A stretch of DNA of 27,784 bases. It comes from Cypionkella sp. (lineage in GTDB: Bacteria; Pseudomonadota; Alphaproteobacteria; Rhodobacterales; Rhodobacteraceae). This document shows, one piece after another, positions 1 to 7,474 of this stretch. The notes under the pieces are model-generated. The model did no database searches, had not been told where the DNA came from, and saw only the letters and a list, made by a program, of their open reading frames with translations. The position numbers and the translations under genes are program-made. Within the stretch, counting starts at the first letter, position 1. Every line of letters begins with the position of its first letter. The DNA is taken from assembly GCA_023255415.1 (NCBI GenBank), contig JALRIN010000034.1, forward strand, positions 1 to 27,784, in the 5' to 3' direction.

Positions 1-1511
1 TCGGGGTCTTGGGTCAGAAAGACTGCGGTGCCCGGAACCTCGATCGGATGCGATTTTTCCAGCATCTTGATCAATTTCGGCAGTTCGACAGCAGAGTCAT
101 GGGCCTTGCGCTGAACGTGGGCGGTGCCGCGCACCCATGTCCAGATCAGGATGCAGGTTGAAATCGCCATCAGCACCGGCACATAGCCGCCCTCTGGGAT
201 CTTGATCATATTGGCCGAAAGGAACAACAGCTCGATGCTCAGGATCGGCAGCAACACCGCGGCCACCATCCACAAAGGCCATTTCCAGGATTTGTAGAAC
301 AAGAACGACGCAAGGATGGTGGTGATCACCATATCGCCCGTCACCGCGATGCCATAAGCCGAGGCAAGGCTGGAAGACGAGCCAAAGGCCACCACAAGGC
401 ACAAGACCCCGACCATCAGAATGGTATTGACCTTGGGCAAATAGATTTGGCCCAATTGGGTTTCAGATGTGTGGCGAATTTCCAGACGCGGCAGCAGGCC
501 CATCTGCACCGCTTGCTGCATCATCGAAAACGCACCCGAAATCACCGCTTGGCTGGCGATGATCGTCGCCATCACCGACAAGATCACCAGCGGCAGCAGC
601 AGATAATCTGGTGCCATCAGAAAGAACGGATTCTCGGCGGTTTCAGGATGCGCCAGCACCAAAGCGCCTTGGCCCAGATAAGACAGCGTCAGCGCCGGAA
701 ACACCAAAAACGCCCAAGCCAGCCGGATCGGACGGCGGCCAAAATGGCCCATATCGGCATAAAGCGCCTCGCCGCCGGTCACGGCCAGAAAAACCGAGCC
801 AAGCACGAAGAACGAAGCCTTGCCGTTGGCGATGATAAAATGCGCCGCGTAATAGGGGTTAAAGGCTGCCAAAATCGACAGATCGTCGCTTAGATGGTAA
901 ATTCCCATCACCGCCATCACCGTGAACCAAACCAGCATGATCGGGCCAAACAGGATCGAGACCCGCTCGGTGCCCTGCGATTGGAACAAGAACAGTGCAA
1001 GAATAATCACCAAAGTCACCGGCAGCACAAAATCGCCAAAGGCGGGAGCCACCAGATCCATGCCCTCGACCGCCGAGAGCACCGACATCGCAGGCGTGAT
1101 CATCGCATCGCCAAAGAACAGCGAAATCCCCACCACGCCAATCGCCAGCAGCCAGCCCGGACGACGCGTTAAAGATTGCTGCACCAATGCCACCAGCGAT
1201 AGCGTGCCGCCTTCGCCCTTGTTGTCAGCCCGCATGATCAGGGCGACATATTTCAGCGTCACAATCAGAATCAGCGTCCAGATCAGCAGCGAGATCACCC
1301 CCACCACATCGTCGCGCGACAGCCCATCATAGCTTGCAGCATGCAGCGATTCCCGCATCGCATAAAGCGGGCTGGTGCCGATGTCGCCGTAAACCACACC
1401 CACACAGCCCAAAACCAGTTTCCCTAGGTTTTTGCTATGGTTGTGATCGCCATTGGAAGGGAGCGGCGTCGGGTCTTGCGACCGGACCGACGTTTCGTTG
1501 GGTTGGTTCAT
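1..1511 (-). CDS. kup: Low-affinity potassium transporter Kup (3' end outside window)
   Basis: This is a Kup/HAK/KT-family K+:H+ symporter of the inner membrane. Reading leftward from the ATG at 1511, the protein begins MNQPNETSVRSQDP and soon shows the family signature GCVGVVYGDIGTSPLY at about residues 35-50. It then has a long series of hydrophobic helices, including the SLFFGDAMITPAMSVLSAVEG segment and the ASAYGIAVTGDMVITT segment, both typical of Kup. About 503 codons are visible against a usual family length of roughly 620-630, so the cytoplasmic C-terminus lies beyond position 1. The start is chosen because the reading frame opens just before the conserved domain; the ribosome site (GAGG about 4 bases upstream) is modest. 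It stands alone, transcribed in the same direction as the rutR-like gene to its right, about 100 bp away. Identity is very secure. Confidence 0.96.
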   Translation of the reverse strand, partial: MNQPNETSVRSQDPTPLPSNGDHNHSKNLGKLVLGCVGVVYGDIGTSPLYAMRESLHAASYDGLSRDDVVGVISLLIWTLILIVTLKYVALIMRADNKGEGGTLSLVALVQQSLTRRPGWLLAIGVVGISLFFGDAMITPAMSVLSAVEGMDLVAPAFGDFVLPVTLVIILALFLFQSQGTERVSILFGPIMLVWFTVMAVMGIYHLSDDLSILAAFNPYYAAHFIIANGKASFFVLGSVFLAVTGGEALYADMGHFGRRPIRLAWAFLVFPALTLSYLGQGALVLAHPETAENPFFLMAPDYLLLPLVILSVMATIIASQAVISGAFSMMQQAVQMGLLPRLEIRHTSETQLGQIYLPKVNTILMVGVLCLVVAFGSSSSLASAYGIAVTGDMVITTILASFLFYKSWKWPLWMVAAVLLPILSIELLFLSANMIKIPEGGYVPVLMAISTCILIWTWVRGTAHVQRKAHDSAVELPKLIKMLEKSHPIEVPGTAVFLTQDP

Positions 1512-1598
1512 AGGCCTCGACCAGAAACATTCTCGCTGACCTTGGATATACCCCAAGGGCGGAAAGGTCCAGCGCTTGAAACAGATGACGCGGCGAAA

Positions 1599-1616
1599 CC
1601 TGACTTTGGCGTCAGG
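1599..1616. terminator. Weak hairpin at the 3' end of the rutR-like gene
   Basis: CCTGAC at 1599-1604 and GTCAGG at 1611-1616 form a 6-bp inverted repeat with a 6-base loop, overlapping the stop codon of the TetR gene. On the minus strand it is followed by TTTCG rather than a clear run of T, so it is at best a weak terminator. It sits in the 100-bp gap before kup, in which I see nothing else beyond a possible kup promoter. Confidence 0.25.
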
Positions 1617-2217
1617 GCGTCAGCAGCTTATCAAACAACAAGTTCAGAAAATCACCTGCCTCGGCAAAAGGATCATGGCCTTCGCCCAGAACCGCGCGGA
1701 CTTGAACGTCAAAATCGGCATAATGCTGGCTAAGCGCCCAGATCGAGAACAACAGATGCACCGGCGGCATCTTGGCGATGCGGCCCTCGTCCATCCAGCG
1801 GGTCAGCACGACGGCTTTTTCATCGACCAGCCGCTTCAGATCGCCTTCGATCACCGCGCGCAATCGCGGCGCACCTTGCAAAATCTCATTGGCAAACAGC
1901 CGGCTTTCGCGTGGAAAATCCCGCGAGAGTTCCAGTTTGCGCGCGACATAGCCCATAATCTCGCGCTTTGGCTCGCCCAAAGGGTCAATCGCGTGCAACG
2001 GGTCAAGCCAGGTTTTCAGCAGTTGCGCCAAAAGCGCTGCATGCACCGCGTCTTTCGACGGAAAATAGTAAAGCAGGTTCGGCTTGGACAGGCCCGCCAC
2101 CTCGGCAATCTGATCCAAGGTTGCGCCGCGAAAGCCATGGGCTGAAAACACCTCGAGGGCTGCGTCCAAGATGGCAGAGCTGTTCAGCGCTTGGATGCGC
2201 GTCAAGGGTTTGTTCAT
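1612..2217 (-). CDS. rutR: TetR-family regulator, close to RutR
   Basis: A 201-residue TetR-type DNA-binding repressor. The helix-turn-helix lies near residues 14-60 (AALEVFSAHGFRGATLDQIAEVAGLSKPNLLYYFPSK). The ligand domain carries the RutR-type stretches LELSRDFPRESRLFANEI, GDLKRLVDEKA and IWALSQHYADF, which I recognise from E. coli RutR, the uracil-responsive pyrimidine regulator of about 212 residues. Start ATG at 2217 has AAAGG eight bases upstream. It is last in a minus-strand run after a second RutR-like regulator and a UPF0303 gene. Two RutR-like palindromes lie upstream of the divergent catabolic operon. Of the two regulators this one looks closer to E. coli RutR, so the symbol is given, but which of the two binds the operators cannot be decided here. 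Confidence 0.8.
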   Translation of the reverse strand: MNKPLTRIQALNSSAILDAALEVFSAHGFRGATLDQIAEVAGLSKPNLLYYFPSKDAVHAALLAQLLKTWLDPLHAIDPLGEPKREIMGYVARKLELSRDFPRESRLFANEILQGAPRLRAVIEGDLKRLVDEKAVVLTRWMDEGRIAKMPPVHLLFSIWALSQHYADFDVQVRAVLGEGHDPFAEAGDFLNLLFDKLLTP

Positions 2218-2290
2218 GGCGTCTTGCCTTTCAGGATCGGCATTTGGGGCGCTCTAGGGTGGCCCAAGCCGGGGGGCTTTGTAAAGACCC

Positions 2291-2749
2291 TTAGGCCTTT
2301 TGTGCCTGCTGCTGCATCAGCGCGCGCAGGCCTGCGACCACCAAAGCGTGATCCTCGATCGAGGCCAGACCCGAGATCACCGCCACGCCAACGACCCCCA
2401 CGCCAGCCACGCGGATCGGCACCGCGCCGCCATGATCGGCGTAGTCTGCCTCGGACAGCCCATGCACGGCAAGGCTTTGCCCCTTGGCGCGGTTGCGCTC
2501 GCCCACCAGCATCGAGGGCAGTTGAAACATCAGCGCGGTATTGCCTTTGCGCTTGGCCCAAAGATCAAAGGATGGCGCGGAATTGGGTTGGGCTGCATGA
2601 AAAAACACCCGCAACGCCGAGCGGATGCTGATCACCACAGCCTTGCCCTGCGTCAGCCCCAGCAAGATCTGCCCCAGAGCCAAAGCCTCGGTCTCGTCAA
2701 AGCGCTGCAAGATCAGACTTTCGAATTCGCTTTCCAGTTCGGGGATCAT
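2291..2749 (-). CDS. UPF0303 / heme-degrading-domain family protein
   Basis: A 152-residue soluble protein resembling the UPF0303 family (related to GlcG/HbpS, DUF336). Visible family-type segments are FFHAAQPNSAPSFDLWAKRKGNTALMF in the middle and the closing glycine/valine-rich RVAGVGVVGVAVISGLASIEDHALVV. The biochemical role of UPF0303 proteins in bacteria is not settled, so no reaction is assigned. It starts 7 bp after the stop of the upstream TetR gene (GAGTGAGG lies just before its ATG), so the two are almost certainly co-transcribed. Position between two RutR-like regulators suggests a link to the pyrimidine/hydantoin locus, an inference from context only. The 73-bp gap to the next gene contains no terminator that I can identify. 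Confidence 0.75.
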   Translation of the reverse strand: MIPELESEFESLILQRFDETEALALGQILLGLTQGKAVVISIRSALRVFFHAAQPNSAPSFDLWAKRKGNTALMFQLPSMLVGERNRAKGQSLAVHGLSEADYADHGGAVPIRVAGVGVVGVAVISGLASIEDHALVVAGLRALMQQQAQKA

Positions 2750-2756
2750 TCTGGCC

Positions 2757-3389
2757 TCACTCTGTCGCGCCGATACCGCGCAGGATCATGGATTTGACGC
2801 TGTCTTTTGCAGCCTGCCACTGCCTATCTGTCATCGGCCCGCCGTTCAAGGTTTCAATCTGATGGCCAAAGTCAGCATAATGCTGGGTGGTGGCCCAAAG
2901 CATATAAAGCAGATGTTCGGGGTCCACCGCTGCCATCTTGCCTTCATCAATCCAGCGCCGGATCAGGCCCGCGCGCCCGGTTGTCCAGTCGCGCAGCGTG
3001 GTTTCCAGATAATCCTGAATGACCGGCGCGCCGTGCATCACCTCGGAAGCCCAAACCTTTGAGCCATCGGCATGACGGCGCGAGATTTCCATTTTGGCGT
3101 CAATATAGGCGCCGATGCCCTCGATCGGACCAGAGGCCTGATCCATCGAATCCGCCGCATGCAGCCAGATATCAAAGATGTTTTGCACCACTTGGCGGTA
3201 AAGATCTTCCTTGCTGGCAAAGTAGTAATGCAGGTTGGCTTTGGGCAGGCCCGCCAGATCTGCGATCAGCTGCATTGTGGCGCCGCCAAAGCCAGCCTCG
3301 GCAAAAACTTTTTCCGCCGCCTGCAAAATAAGCGTTTCATTGTGCTGGCGGATCTCGTTTCGGCGCAGGGGGCGGACATTTTCGGCCAC
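2757..3389 (-). CDS. Second RutR-like TetR-family regulator
   Basis: A 210-residue TetR regulator. The HTH spans roughly residues 20-62 (AAEKVFAEAGFGGATMQLIADLAGLPKANLHYYFASK). The effector domain again contains RutR/YcdC-type segments: KMEISRRHADGSKVWASEV, MHGAPVIQDYL and LLYMLWATTQHYADFGHQIETL. It is a diverged paralogue of the 201-residue regulator at 1612-2217. It is transcribed away from the hydrolase gene, and the 128-bp divergent gap holds two palindromes of RutR type 25 and 58 bp from its start codon, so autoregulation is likely. It is first of a three-gene minus-strand unit (this gene, UPF0303, rutR-like). Ligand could be a pyrimidine, a ureide or a different amide; the sequence does not say. 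Confidence 0.85.
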   Translation of the reverse strand: MAENVRPLRRNEIRQHNETLILQAAEKVFAEAGFGGATMQLIADLAGLPKANLHYYFASKEDLYRQVVQNIFDIWLHAADSMDQASGPIEGIGAYIDAKMEISRRHADGSKVWASEVMHGAPVIQDYLETTLRDWTTGRAGLIRRWIDEGKMAAVDPEHLLYMLWATTQHYADFGHQIETLNGGPMTDRQWQAAKDSVKSMILRGIGATE

Positions 3390-3413
3390 GGGGGCTAACC
3401 TCTCAGATTTTTA

Positions 3414-3429
3414 TTGACCGCTTGGTCAG
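3414..3429. promoter_or_regulatory. RutR-like operator, site 1
   Basis: TTGACCGCTTGGTCAG matches the RutR consensus TTGACCA-NN-TGGTCAA at all but two defined positions. It lies 25 bp upstream of the minus-strand TetR start and about 90 bp upstream of the hydrolase start, where a repressor could control both directions. TTGACC might also double as a -35 element for the rightward promoter, with TATAGC at 3434-3439 too close to be its -10. Confidence 0.65.
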
Positions 3430-3446
3430 GTTCTATAGCCTTCAAG

Positions 3447-3462
3447 CTGACCATAGGGTCAG
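3447..3462. promoter_or_regulatory. RutR-like operator, site 2
   Basis: CTGACCATAGGGTCAG is a perfect 6-bp inverted repeat (CTGACC/GGTCAG) with a 4-base centre, matching the RutR consensus at all but three defined positions. Its centre is 33 bp from that of site 1, about three helical turns, so two dimers would sit on the same DNA face. It lies 56 bp before the hydrolase ATG. Confidence 0.6.
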
Positions 3463-3517
3463 GAAAAGATTCGCAACAGAGTCAATTCGGGGGCAATGAC
3501 CCTCTGGGGAGATCACG

Positions 3518-4765
3518 ATGTCAGCAGCCGGTTCCAACCTGCGGGTTAATTCCGTGCGCCTGTGGGATGCTTTGGGCGAGATGGCCCTGATCGGTCCCGG
3601 GGTGGCGGGGGGCTGCAACCGGCAAACCCTGACCGATGCCGACAGCCAAGGCCGCCATCTTTTTGCCGAATGGTGCAAGGCTGCGGGGATGAGCATGGGC
3701 GTCGACACCATGGGCAATATGTTTGCCACCCGAGCGGGCACCGACCCAGAGGCGCTTCCGGTCTATATGGGCAGCCATCTGGACACCCAACCGACCGGCG
3801 GGCGCTATGATGGCGTGCTGGGGGTCTTGGGCGCGCTGGAAGTGGTGCGCAGCTTAAATGATGCCGGCGTGCAGACCAAACATCCGATCGTGGTGACCAA
3901 TTGGACCAATGAAGAGGGCGCGCGCTTTGCGCCTGCGATGCTGGCCAGTGGCGTCTTTGCAGGGCTGCATAGCCAGGATTACGCCTATAACCGCACCGAT
4001 ATGGAGGGCAAACGCTTTGGCGATGAGCTGGCGCGGATTGGCTGGGTTGGCACCGAGGTGGTGGGGGCGCGTAAAATGCAGGCGATGATCGAGCTGCATA
4101 TCGAGCAGGGCCCGATTCTAGAGGCCGAGGGCAAAGAGATTGGTGTTGTCACCCATGGCCAGGGCCTGTGGTGGCTGGAAATTACGCTGACCGGGCGCGA
4201 TGCGCATACCGGCTCGACGCCGATGAACATGCGGGTGAATGCAGGGCTGGGCATGGCGCGGATCACCGAGCGGGTGCATCAGATCGCGATGAGCCATCAG
4301 CCCGCTGCGGTGGGGGCGGTGGGGCAGGTGCAGGTTTTCCCCAACAGCCGCAATGTCATCCCCGGCAAGGTGATCTTTACCGTCGATATCCGCAGCCCCG
4401 ATCAAGCCAAGCTGGACGCCATGCGCGCCGAAGTCGAGCGCGCCGCCCAAGCCGTGGCCGCCGAGCTTGGGCTTGGCTGCGCGATTGAGGCGGTGGGGCA
4501 TTTCGACCCTGTGACCTTTGATGCGGGCCTTGTCAAAGTGGTGCGCGGCGCGGCAGAACAGCTGGGGCTGCGGCATATGGATATTATCTCTGGCGCGGGC
4601 CATGATGCCTGCTGGATCAACCGGGTCGCACCGACGGTGATGATCATGTGCCCTTGTGTTGGCGGGTTGTCGCATAACGAGGCCGAAGAAATCACCTCCG
4701 CATGGGCGGCTGCGGCGACGGATGTGATGTTGCAGACAGTTTTGCAGGTGGCGGTGGTGGTCTGA
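3518..4765 (+). CDS. Zn-dependent N-carbamoyl-amino-acid hydrolase / beta-ureidopropionase type
   Basis: A 415-residue M20-fold amidohydrolase of the HyuC/allantoate amidohydrolase/beta-ureidopropionase group, which splits N-carbamoyl amino acids to amino acid, CO2 and ammonia. Metal and catalytic motifs are in order: GSHLDTQPTGGRYDG (His87, Asp98), NEEGARF (Glu132-Glu133), HIEQGP (His194), and GLSHNE (His385). The dimerisation-lid stretch follows HIEQGP with GRDAHTGSTPM. Length is normal for the family (about 410-420). ATG at 3518 is preceded by CTGGGGAGATCACG with a good GGGGAG site. It is first of the rightward operon and followed after 97 bp by dihydropyrimidinase, which makes its substrate class, so N-carbamoyl-beta-alanine or a related ureido acid is the likely substrate. 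Hydantoin-derived N-carbamoyl amino acids remain an alternative. Confidence 0.9.
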   Translation: MSAAGSNLRVNSVRLWDALGEMALIGPGVAGGCNRQTLTDADSQGRHLFAEWCKAAGMSMGVDTMGNMFATRAGTDPEALPVYMGSHLDTQPTGGRYDGVLGVLGALEVVRSLNDAGVQTKHPIVVTNWTNEEGARFAPAMLASGVFAGLHSQDYAYNRTDMEGKRFGDELARIGWVGTEVVGARKMQAMIELHIEQGPILEAEGKEIGVVTHGQGLWWLEITLTGRDAHTGSTPMNMRVNAGLGMARITERVHQIAMSHQPAAVGAVGQVQVFPNSRNVIPGKVIFTVDIRSPDQAKLDAMRAEVERAAQAVAAELGLGCAIEAVGHFDPVTFDAGLVKVVRGAAEQLGLRHMDIISGAGHDACWINRVAPTVMIMCPCVGGLSHNEAEEITSAWAAAATDVMLQTVLQVAVVV

Positions 4766-4770
4766 GGCGC

Positions 4771-4819
4771 AAGGGGGCCAGCCCCCTTGACCCGATTTGC
4801 CCGGGGGGCCAATCGGGTC
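4771..4819. other. Double hairpin in the hydrolase-hydA intergenic gap
   Basis: Two adjacent inverted repeats fill this gap. AAGGGGGC (4771-4778) pairs perfectly with GCCCCCTT (4781-4788), and GACCCGATT (4789-4797) pairs perfectly with AATCGGGTC (4811-4819). No T-run follows, so this is not a standard terminator. It may stabilise the upstream mRNA end or reduce read-through between hydrolase and hydA. It is directly followed by the conserved box at 4822-4848. Confidence 0.6.
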
Positions 4820-4821
4820 TA

Positions 4822-4848
4822 CCCCCGGGATATTTAGAGACAGATGAA
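4822..4848 (+). repeat. Intergenic box, copy 1 (CCCCC-GGATATTT-AGATGAA type)
   Basis: A run of C, then GGATATTT, six variable bases and AGATGAA. The same arrangement recurs at 27426-27452, with 20 of 27 positions identical, and in both places it follows a G/C-rich hairpin in an intergenic gap. It looks like a dispersed intergenic repeat. It ends 14 bp before hydA. Confidence 0.5.
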
Positions 4849-4862
4849 CCAAGCAGAGGTGC

Positions 4863-6317
4863 ATGATGGCGACGGTGATTAAGGGCGGAACAATCGTGAC
4901 GGCGGATCTGAGCTATCAGGCGGATGTGCTGGTCGATGGCGGCAAGATTATCGAGATTGGCCAGGGCTTGACGGCGGATCGGGTGCTGGATGCCTCGGGC
5001 TGCTATGTGATGCCGGGGGGCATTGATCCGCATACGCATCTGGAGATGCCGTTTATGGGCACCTATTCGGCAGATAATTTCGAGAGCGGCACGCGGGCGG
5101 CGCTGGCGGGGGGGACGACGATGGTCGTCGATTTCGTTTTGCCGGGGCAGGGGCAGGGGCTGATGGATGCAGCAGGGATGTGGCACAATAAATCGGGCCG
5201 CGCCTCGTGCGATTATTCCTATCATATGGCGATCACCTGGTGGGGGCAGAAAGTTTGGGAGGATATGGAGCTGTCGGTCAAGGCCGGCATGACCAGTTTC
5301 AAGCATTTCATGGCCTATAAGGGCGCGCTTATGGTCAATGACGACGAGATGTATCAATCCTTCAAGCGGGTGGGCGATCTGGGCGGGCTGGCTTTGGTGC
5401 ATGCCGAGAATGGCGATGTGGTGGCAGAGTTGACCGCCAAGCTGATCGCCGAGGGCAACACCGGACCCGAGGCACATGCCTATTCGCGCCCGCCGCAGGT
5501 TGAGGGCGAGGCCACCAATCGCGCCATCATGATCGCCGATATGGCGGGGGTGCCTTTGTATGTGGTGCATACCTCTTGCGAAGAGGCGCATGAGGCGATC
5601 CGGCGGGCAAAACAGGCCGGCAAGCGGGTTTGGGGCGAGCCTTTGATCCAGCATCTGACTTTGGATGAGAGCGAATATTTCCATCCCGATTGGGACCATG
5701 CCGCGCGCCGCGTGATGAGCCCGCCGTTTCGCGACAAAAAGCACCAAGACAGCCTTTGGGCGGGCTTGCAATCGGGGTCTTTGTCGGTGGTGGCCACCGA
5801 TCACTGCGCCTTTACCACCGAGCAAAAACGCTTTGGGTTGAAATCTTTTGCGCAAATTCCGAATGGCACTGGCGGGCTTGAGGACCGCATGCCGATGCTT
5901 TGGACCTATGGGGTGAACACCGGGCGGCTGACGCCGAATGAATTTGTCGCCGTGACCAGCACCAATATCGCCAAGATCTTGAACTGCTATCCGCAAAAGG
6001 GGGCGGTTCTGGTGGGGGCAGATGCGGATTTGGTGGTTTGGGATCCTGAAAAGACCAAGGTGATTTCGGCAAGCAATCAGCAATCTGCAATTGATTACAA
6101 CGTCTTCGAGGGCAAAGCTGTGAAGGGTCTGCCGCGCTATACCCTTTCGCGCGGCCTCGTCTCGGTGGAGGATGGCGAGATCAAGGCGCGCGAGGGCCAT
6201 GGCCGTTTCGTGCCGCGTGCGCCGCGCCCTGCGGTCAATCGGGCGCTGTCGGCTTGGAAAGACTTGACCGCGCCGCGTCCGGTTGCGCGCTCGGGTCTGC
6301 CGGCAACGGGGGTATGA
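4863..6317 (+). CDS. hydA: Dihydropyrimidinase / D-hydantoinase
   Basis: A 484-residue cyclic amidohydrolase that opens dihydrouracil, dihydrothymine or 5-substituted hydantoins to N-carbamoyl amino acids. The two-zinc site is complete: DPHTHLEMP (His57, His59), FKHFMAYKG (Lys153, the residue that is carboxylated in this family), LVHAENGD (His180), VVHTSCEEAHEAI (His236) and ATDHCAF (Asp313). The substrate-binding NGTGGLEDRMPML stretch follows at about 334-346. Length is typical (about 460-490). Start ATG at 4863 follows AGCAGAGGT; a second in-frame ATG lies 3 bases later. The stop overlaps the next start as ATGA at 6314-6317, so the ABC transporter ATPase is translationally coupled. The pairing with a carbamoyl hydrolase and a pyrimidine-type importer favours pyrimidine salvage or degradation as the role, inferred. 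Confidence 0.95.
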   Translation: MMATVIKGGTIVTADLSYQADVLVDGGKIIEIGQGLTADRVLDASGCYVMPGGIDPHTHLEMPFMGTYSADNFESGTRAALAGGTTMVVDFVLPGQGQGLMDAAGMWHNKSGRASCDYSYHMAITWWGQKVWEDMELSVKAGMTSFKHFMAYKGALMVNDDEMYQSFKRVGDLGGLALVHAENGDVVAELTAKLIAEGNTGPEAHAYSRPPQVEGEATNRAIMIADMAGVPLYVVHTSCEEAHEAIRRAKQAGKRVWGEPLIQHLTLDESEYFHPDWDHAARRVMSPPFRDKKHQDSLWAGLQSGSLSVVATDHCAFTTEQKRFGLKSFAQIPNGTGGLEDRMPMLWTYGVNTGRLTPNEFVAVTSTNIAKILNCYPQKGAVLVGADADLVVWDPEKTKVISASNQQSAIDYNVFEGKAVKGLPRYTLSRGLVSVEDGEIKAREGHGRFVPRAPRPAVNRALSAWKDLTAPRPVARSGLPATGV

Positions 6318-7108
6318 TGCAGCAGCGTTCGGGCGCCCCGGTGATTGTGGCGCAGAATTTGGATCTGGTGTTTCAGACCGCAGACGGGCCGGTGCAGGCC
6401 TTGCGCGATGTCAGCCTGACCATCAACAAGGGCGAGTTTGTGTCGTTCATCGGGCCAAGCGGCTGCGGCAAGACAACCTTTCTGCGTGCGATTGCGGCTT
6501 TGGAGCGGCCAAGCGCCGGCAGCCTGAGCGTCAACGGCATGACGCCAGATCAGGCGCGGCGGGCGCGGGCCTATGGCTATGTGTTTCAGGCCGCAGGGCT
6601 TTATCCCTGGCGCACGATTGCAGGAAACGTCGGCCTGCCGCTTGAGATCATGGGGTTTTCCAAAGCGGACCACATGAAAAAGGTTGAGGAAGTGCTTGAA
6701 TTGGTAGAGCTTTCGGGCTTTGGCAATAAATTCCCTTGGCAGTTGTCAGGCGGCATGCAACAGCGGGCCAGCATTGCTCGCGCGCTGGCCTTTGATGCCG
6801 ATATTCTGCTGATGGATGAACCCTTTGGCGCGCTGGATGAGATCGTGCGGGATCGGTTGAACGAAGAGCTGTTGAAGCTTTGGGCGCGCACCGGAAAGAC
6901 CATTGGTTTTGTCACCCATTCGATCCCCGAGGCGGTTTATCTTTCGACCAAGATCGTGGTGATGAGCCCGCGTCCGGGGCGGATTACTGATGTGATCGAC
7001 AGCCCTTTGCCAAAGGATCGCCCCTTGGACATGCGCGATACGCCTGAATTCATCGCCATTGCGCACCGCGTGCGCGAAGGGCTAAGGGCGGGGCATAGCG
7101 ATGTGTAA
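6314..7108 (+). CDS. ABC importer ATP-binding protein (pyrimidine/nitrate-taurine type)
   Basis: A 264-residue ABC ATPase of the SsuB/TauB/ThiZ group. Walker A GPSGCGKTT is at 47-55, Q-loop Gln92 in YVFQAAGLYPWRT, signature LSGGMQQR at 144-151, Walker B LLMDEPFGALD at 165-175 and switch His202 in VTHSIPEAVYLS. The C-terminus reads SPRPGRITDVIDSPLPKDRP, usual for this group. The frame is open upstream inside hydA, but the ATG at 6314 overlaps the hydA stop by 4 bp (ATGA) and gives the family's normal length; another ATG lies 3 bases on. It should energise the two permeases at 7471-9161, receiving substrate from the binding protein at 9197. Confidence 0.94.
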   Translation: MMQQRSGAPVIVAQNLDLVFQTADGPVQALRDVSLTINKGEFVSFIGPSGCGKTTFLRAIAALERPSAGSLSVNGMTPDQARRARAYGYVFQAAGLYPWRTIAGNVGLPLEIMGFSKADHMKKVEEVLELVELSGFGNKFPWQLSGGMQQRASIARALAFDADILLMDEPFGALDEIVRDRLNEELLKLWARTGKTIGFVTHSIPEAVYLSTKIVVMSPRPGRITDVIDSPLPKDRPLDMRDTPEFIAIAHRVREGLRAGHSDV

Positions 7109-7144
7109 GGTCTTGAATTCTTTTTGGCTGAACGAGGTCTTGCG

Positions 7145-7474
7145 ATGAATGCGGTGATATTTGGCTGGCTTGCGGGATCGACGGCGGTGTTTATGGCTGC
7201 AAATTCTGCGCTGAAGCTTTATGCGCAAAACGGCGGGTTGTGGATGCTGACGCTGGCGCTGGCGCTGTTTTGTGTCGGCAACGCCTGCATGGTGCAGGTG
7301 ATGCGCGCCAATGGCTTGGGGATCGCGCTGTCGCTGTCGCTGGTGTTTCAGCTGATCGCGATCACGCTTTTGGCGCTGGTGGTCTTTGGCGAAAGGCCCA
7401 CGGTGCTGCAGCTGGCTGGCATGGCTTTGGGCGTGGTTGCGGTTGCACTGATCGCCATCGGAGGGCGGGGATGA
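7145..7474 (+). CDS. Small SMR/EamA-like four-helix membrane protein
   Basis: A 109-residue hydrophobic protein with about four transmembrane helices (residues roughly 3-22, 33-53, 57-78, 85-105). The ending FGERPTVLQLAGMALGVVAVALIAIG is typical of small multidrug resistance and EamA half-transporters. The classical EmrE membrane Glu14 is not seen in helix 1 (NAVIFGWLAGSTAVFMAANSAL). ATG at 7145 has AACGAGG seven bases upstream and is preferred to a TTG 21 bases earlier. Its stop overlaps the next permease start (ATGA at 7471-7474), so it is embedded in the ABC operon and probably produced together with the importer. It could be an exporter of a pathway product, a symporter or an accessory subunit; the sequence does not decide. 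Confidence 0.75.
   Translation: MNAVIFGWLAGSTAVFMAANSALKLYAQNGGLWMLTLALALFCVGNACMVQVMRANGLGIALSLSLVFQLIAITLLALVVFGERPTVLQLAGMALGVVAVALIAIGGRG

Noticed and set aside
4692..6200. A 502-codon open frame on the minus strand
   Set aside because: It lies antisense to hydA, has no recognisable domain and a composition rich in His, Arg and Pro typical of a shadow frame in GC-rich DNA.
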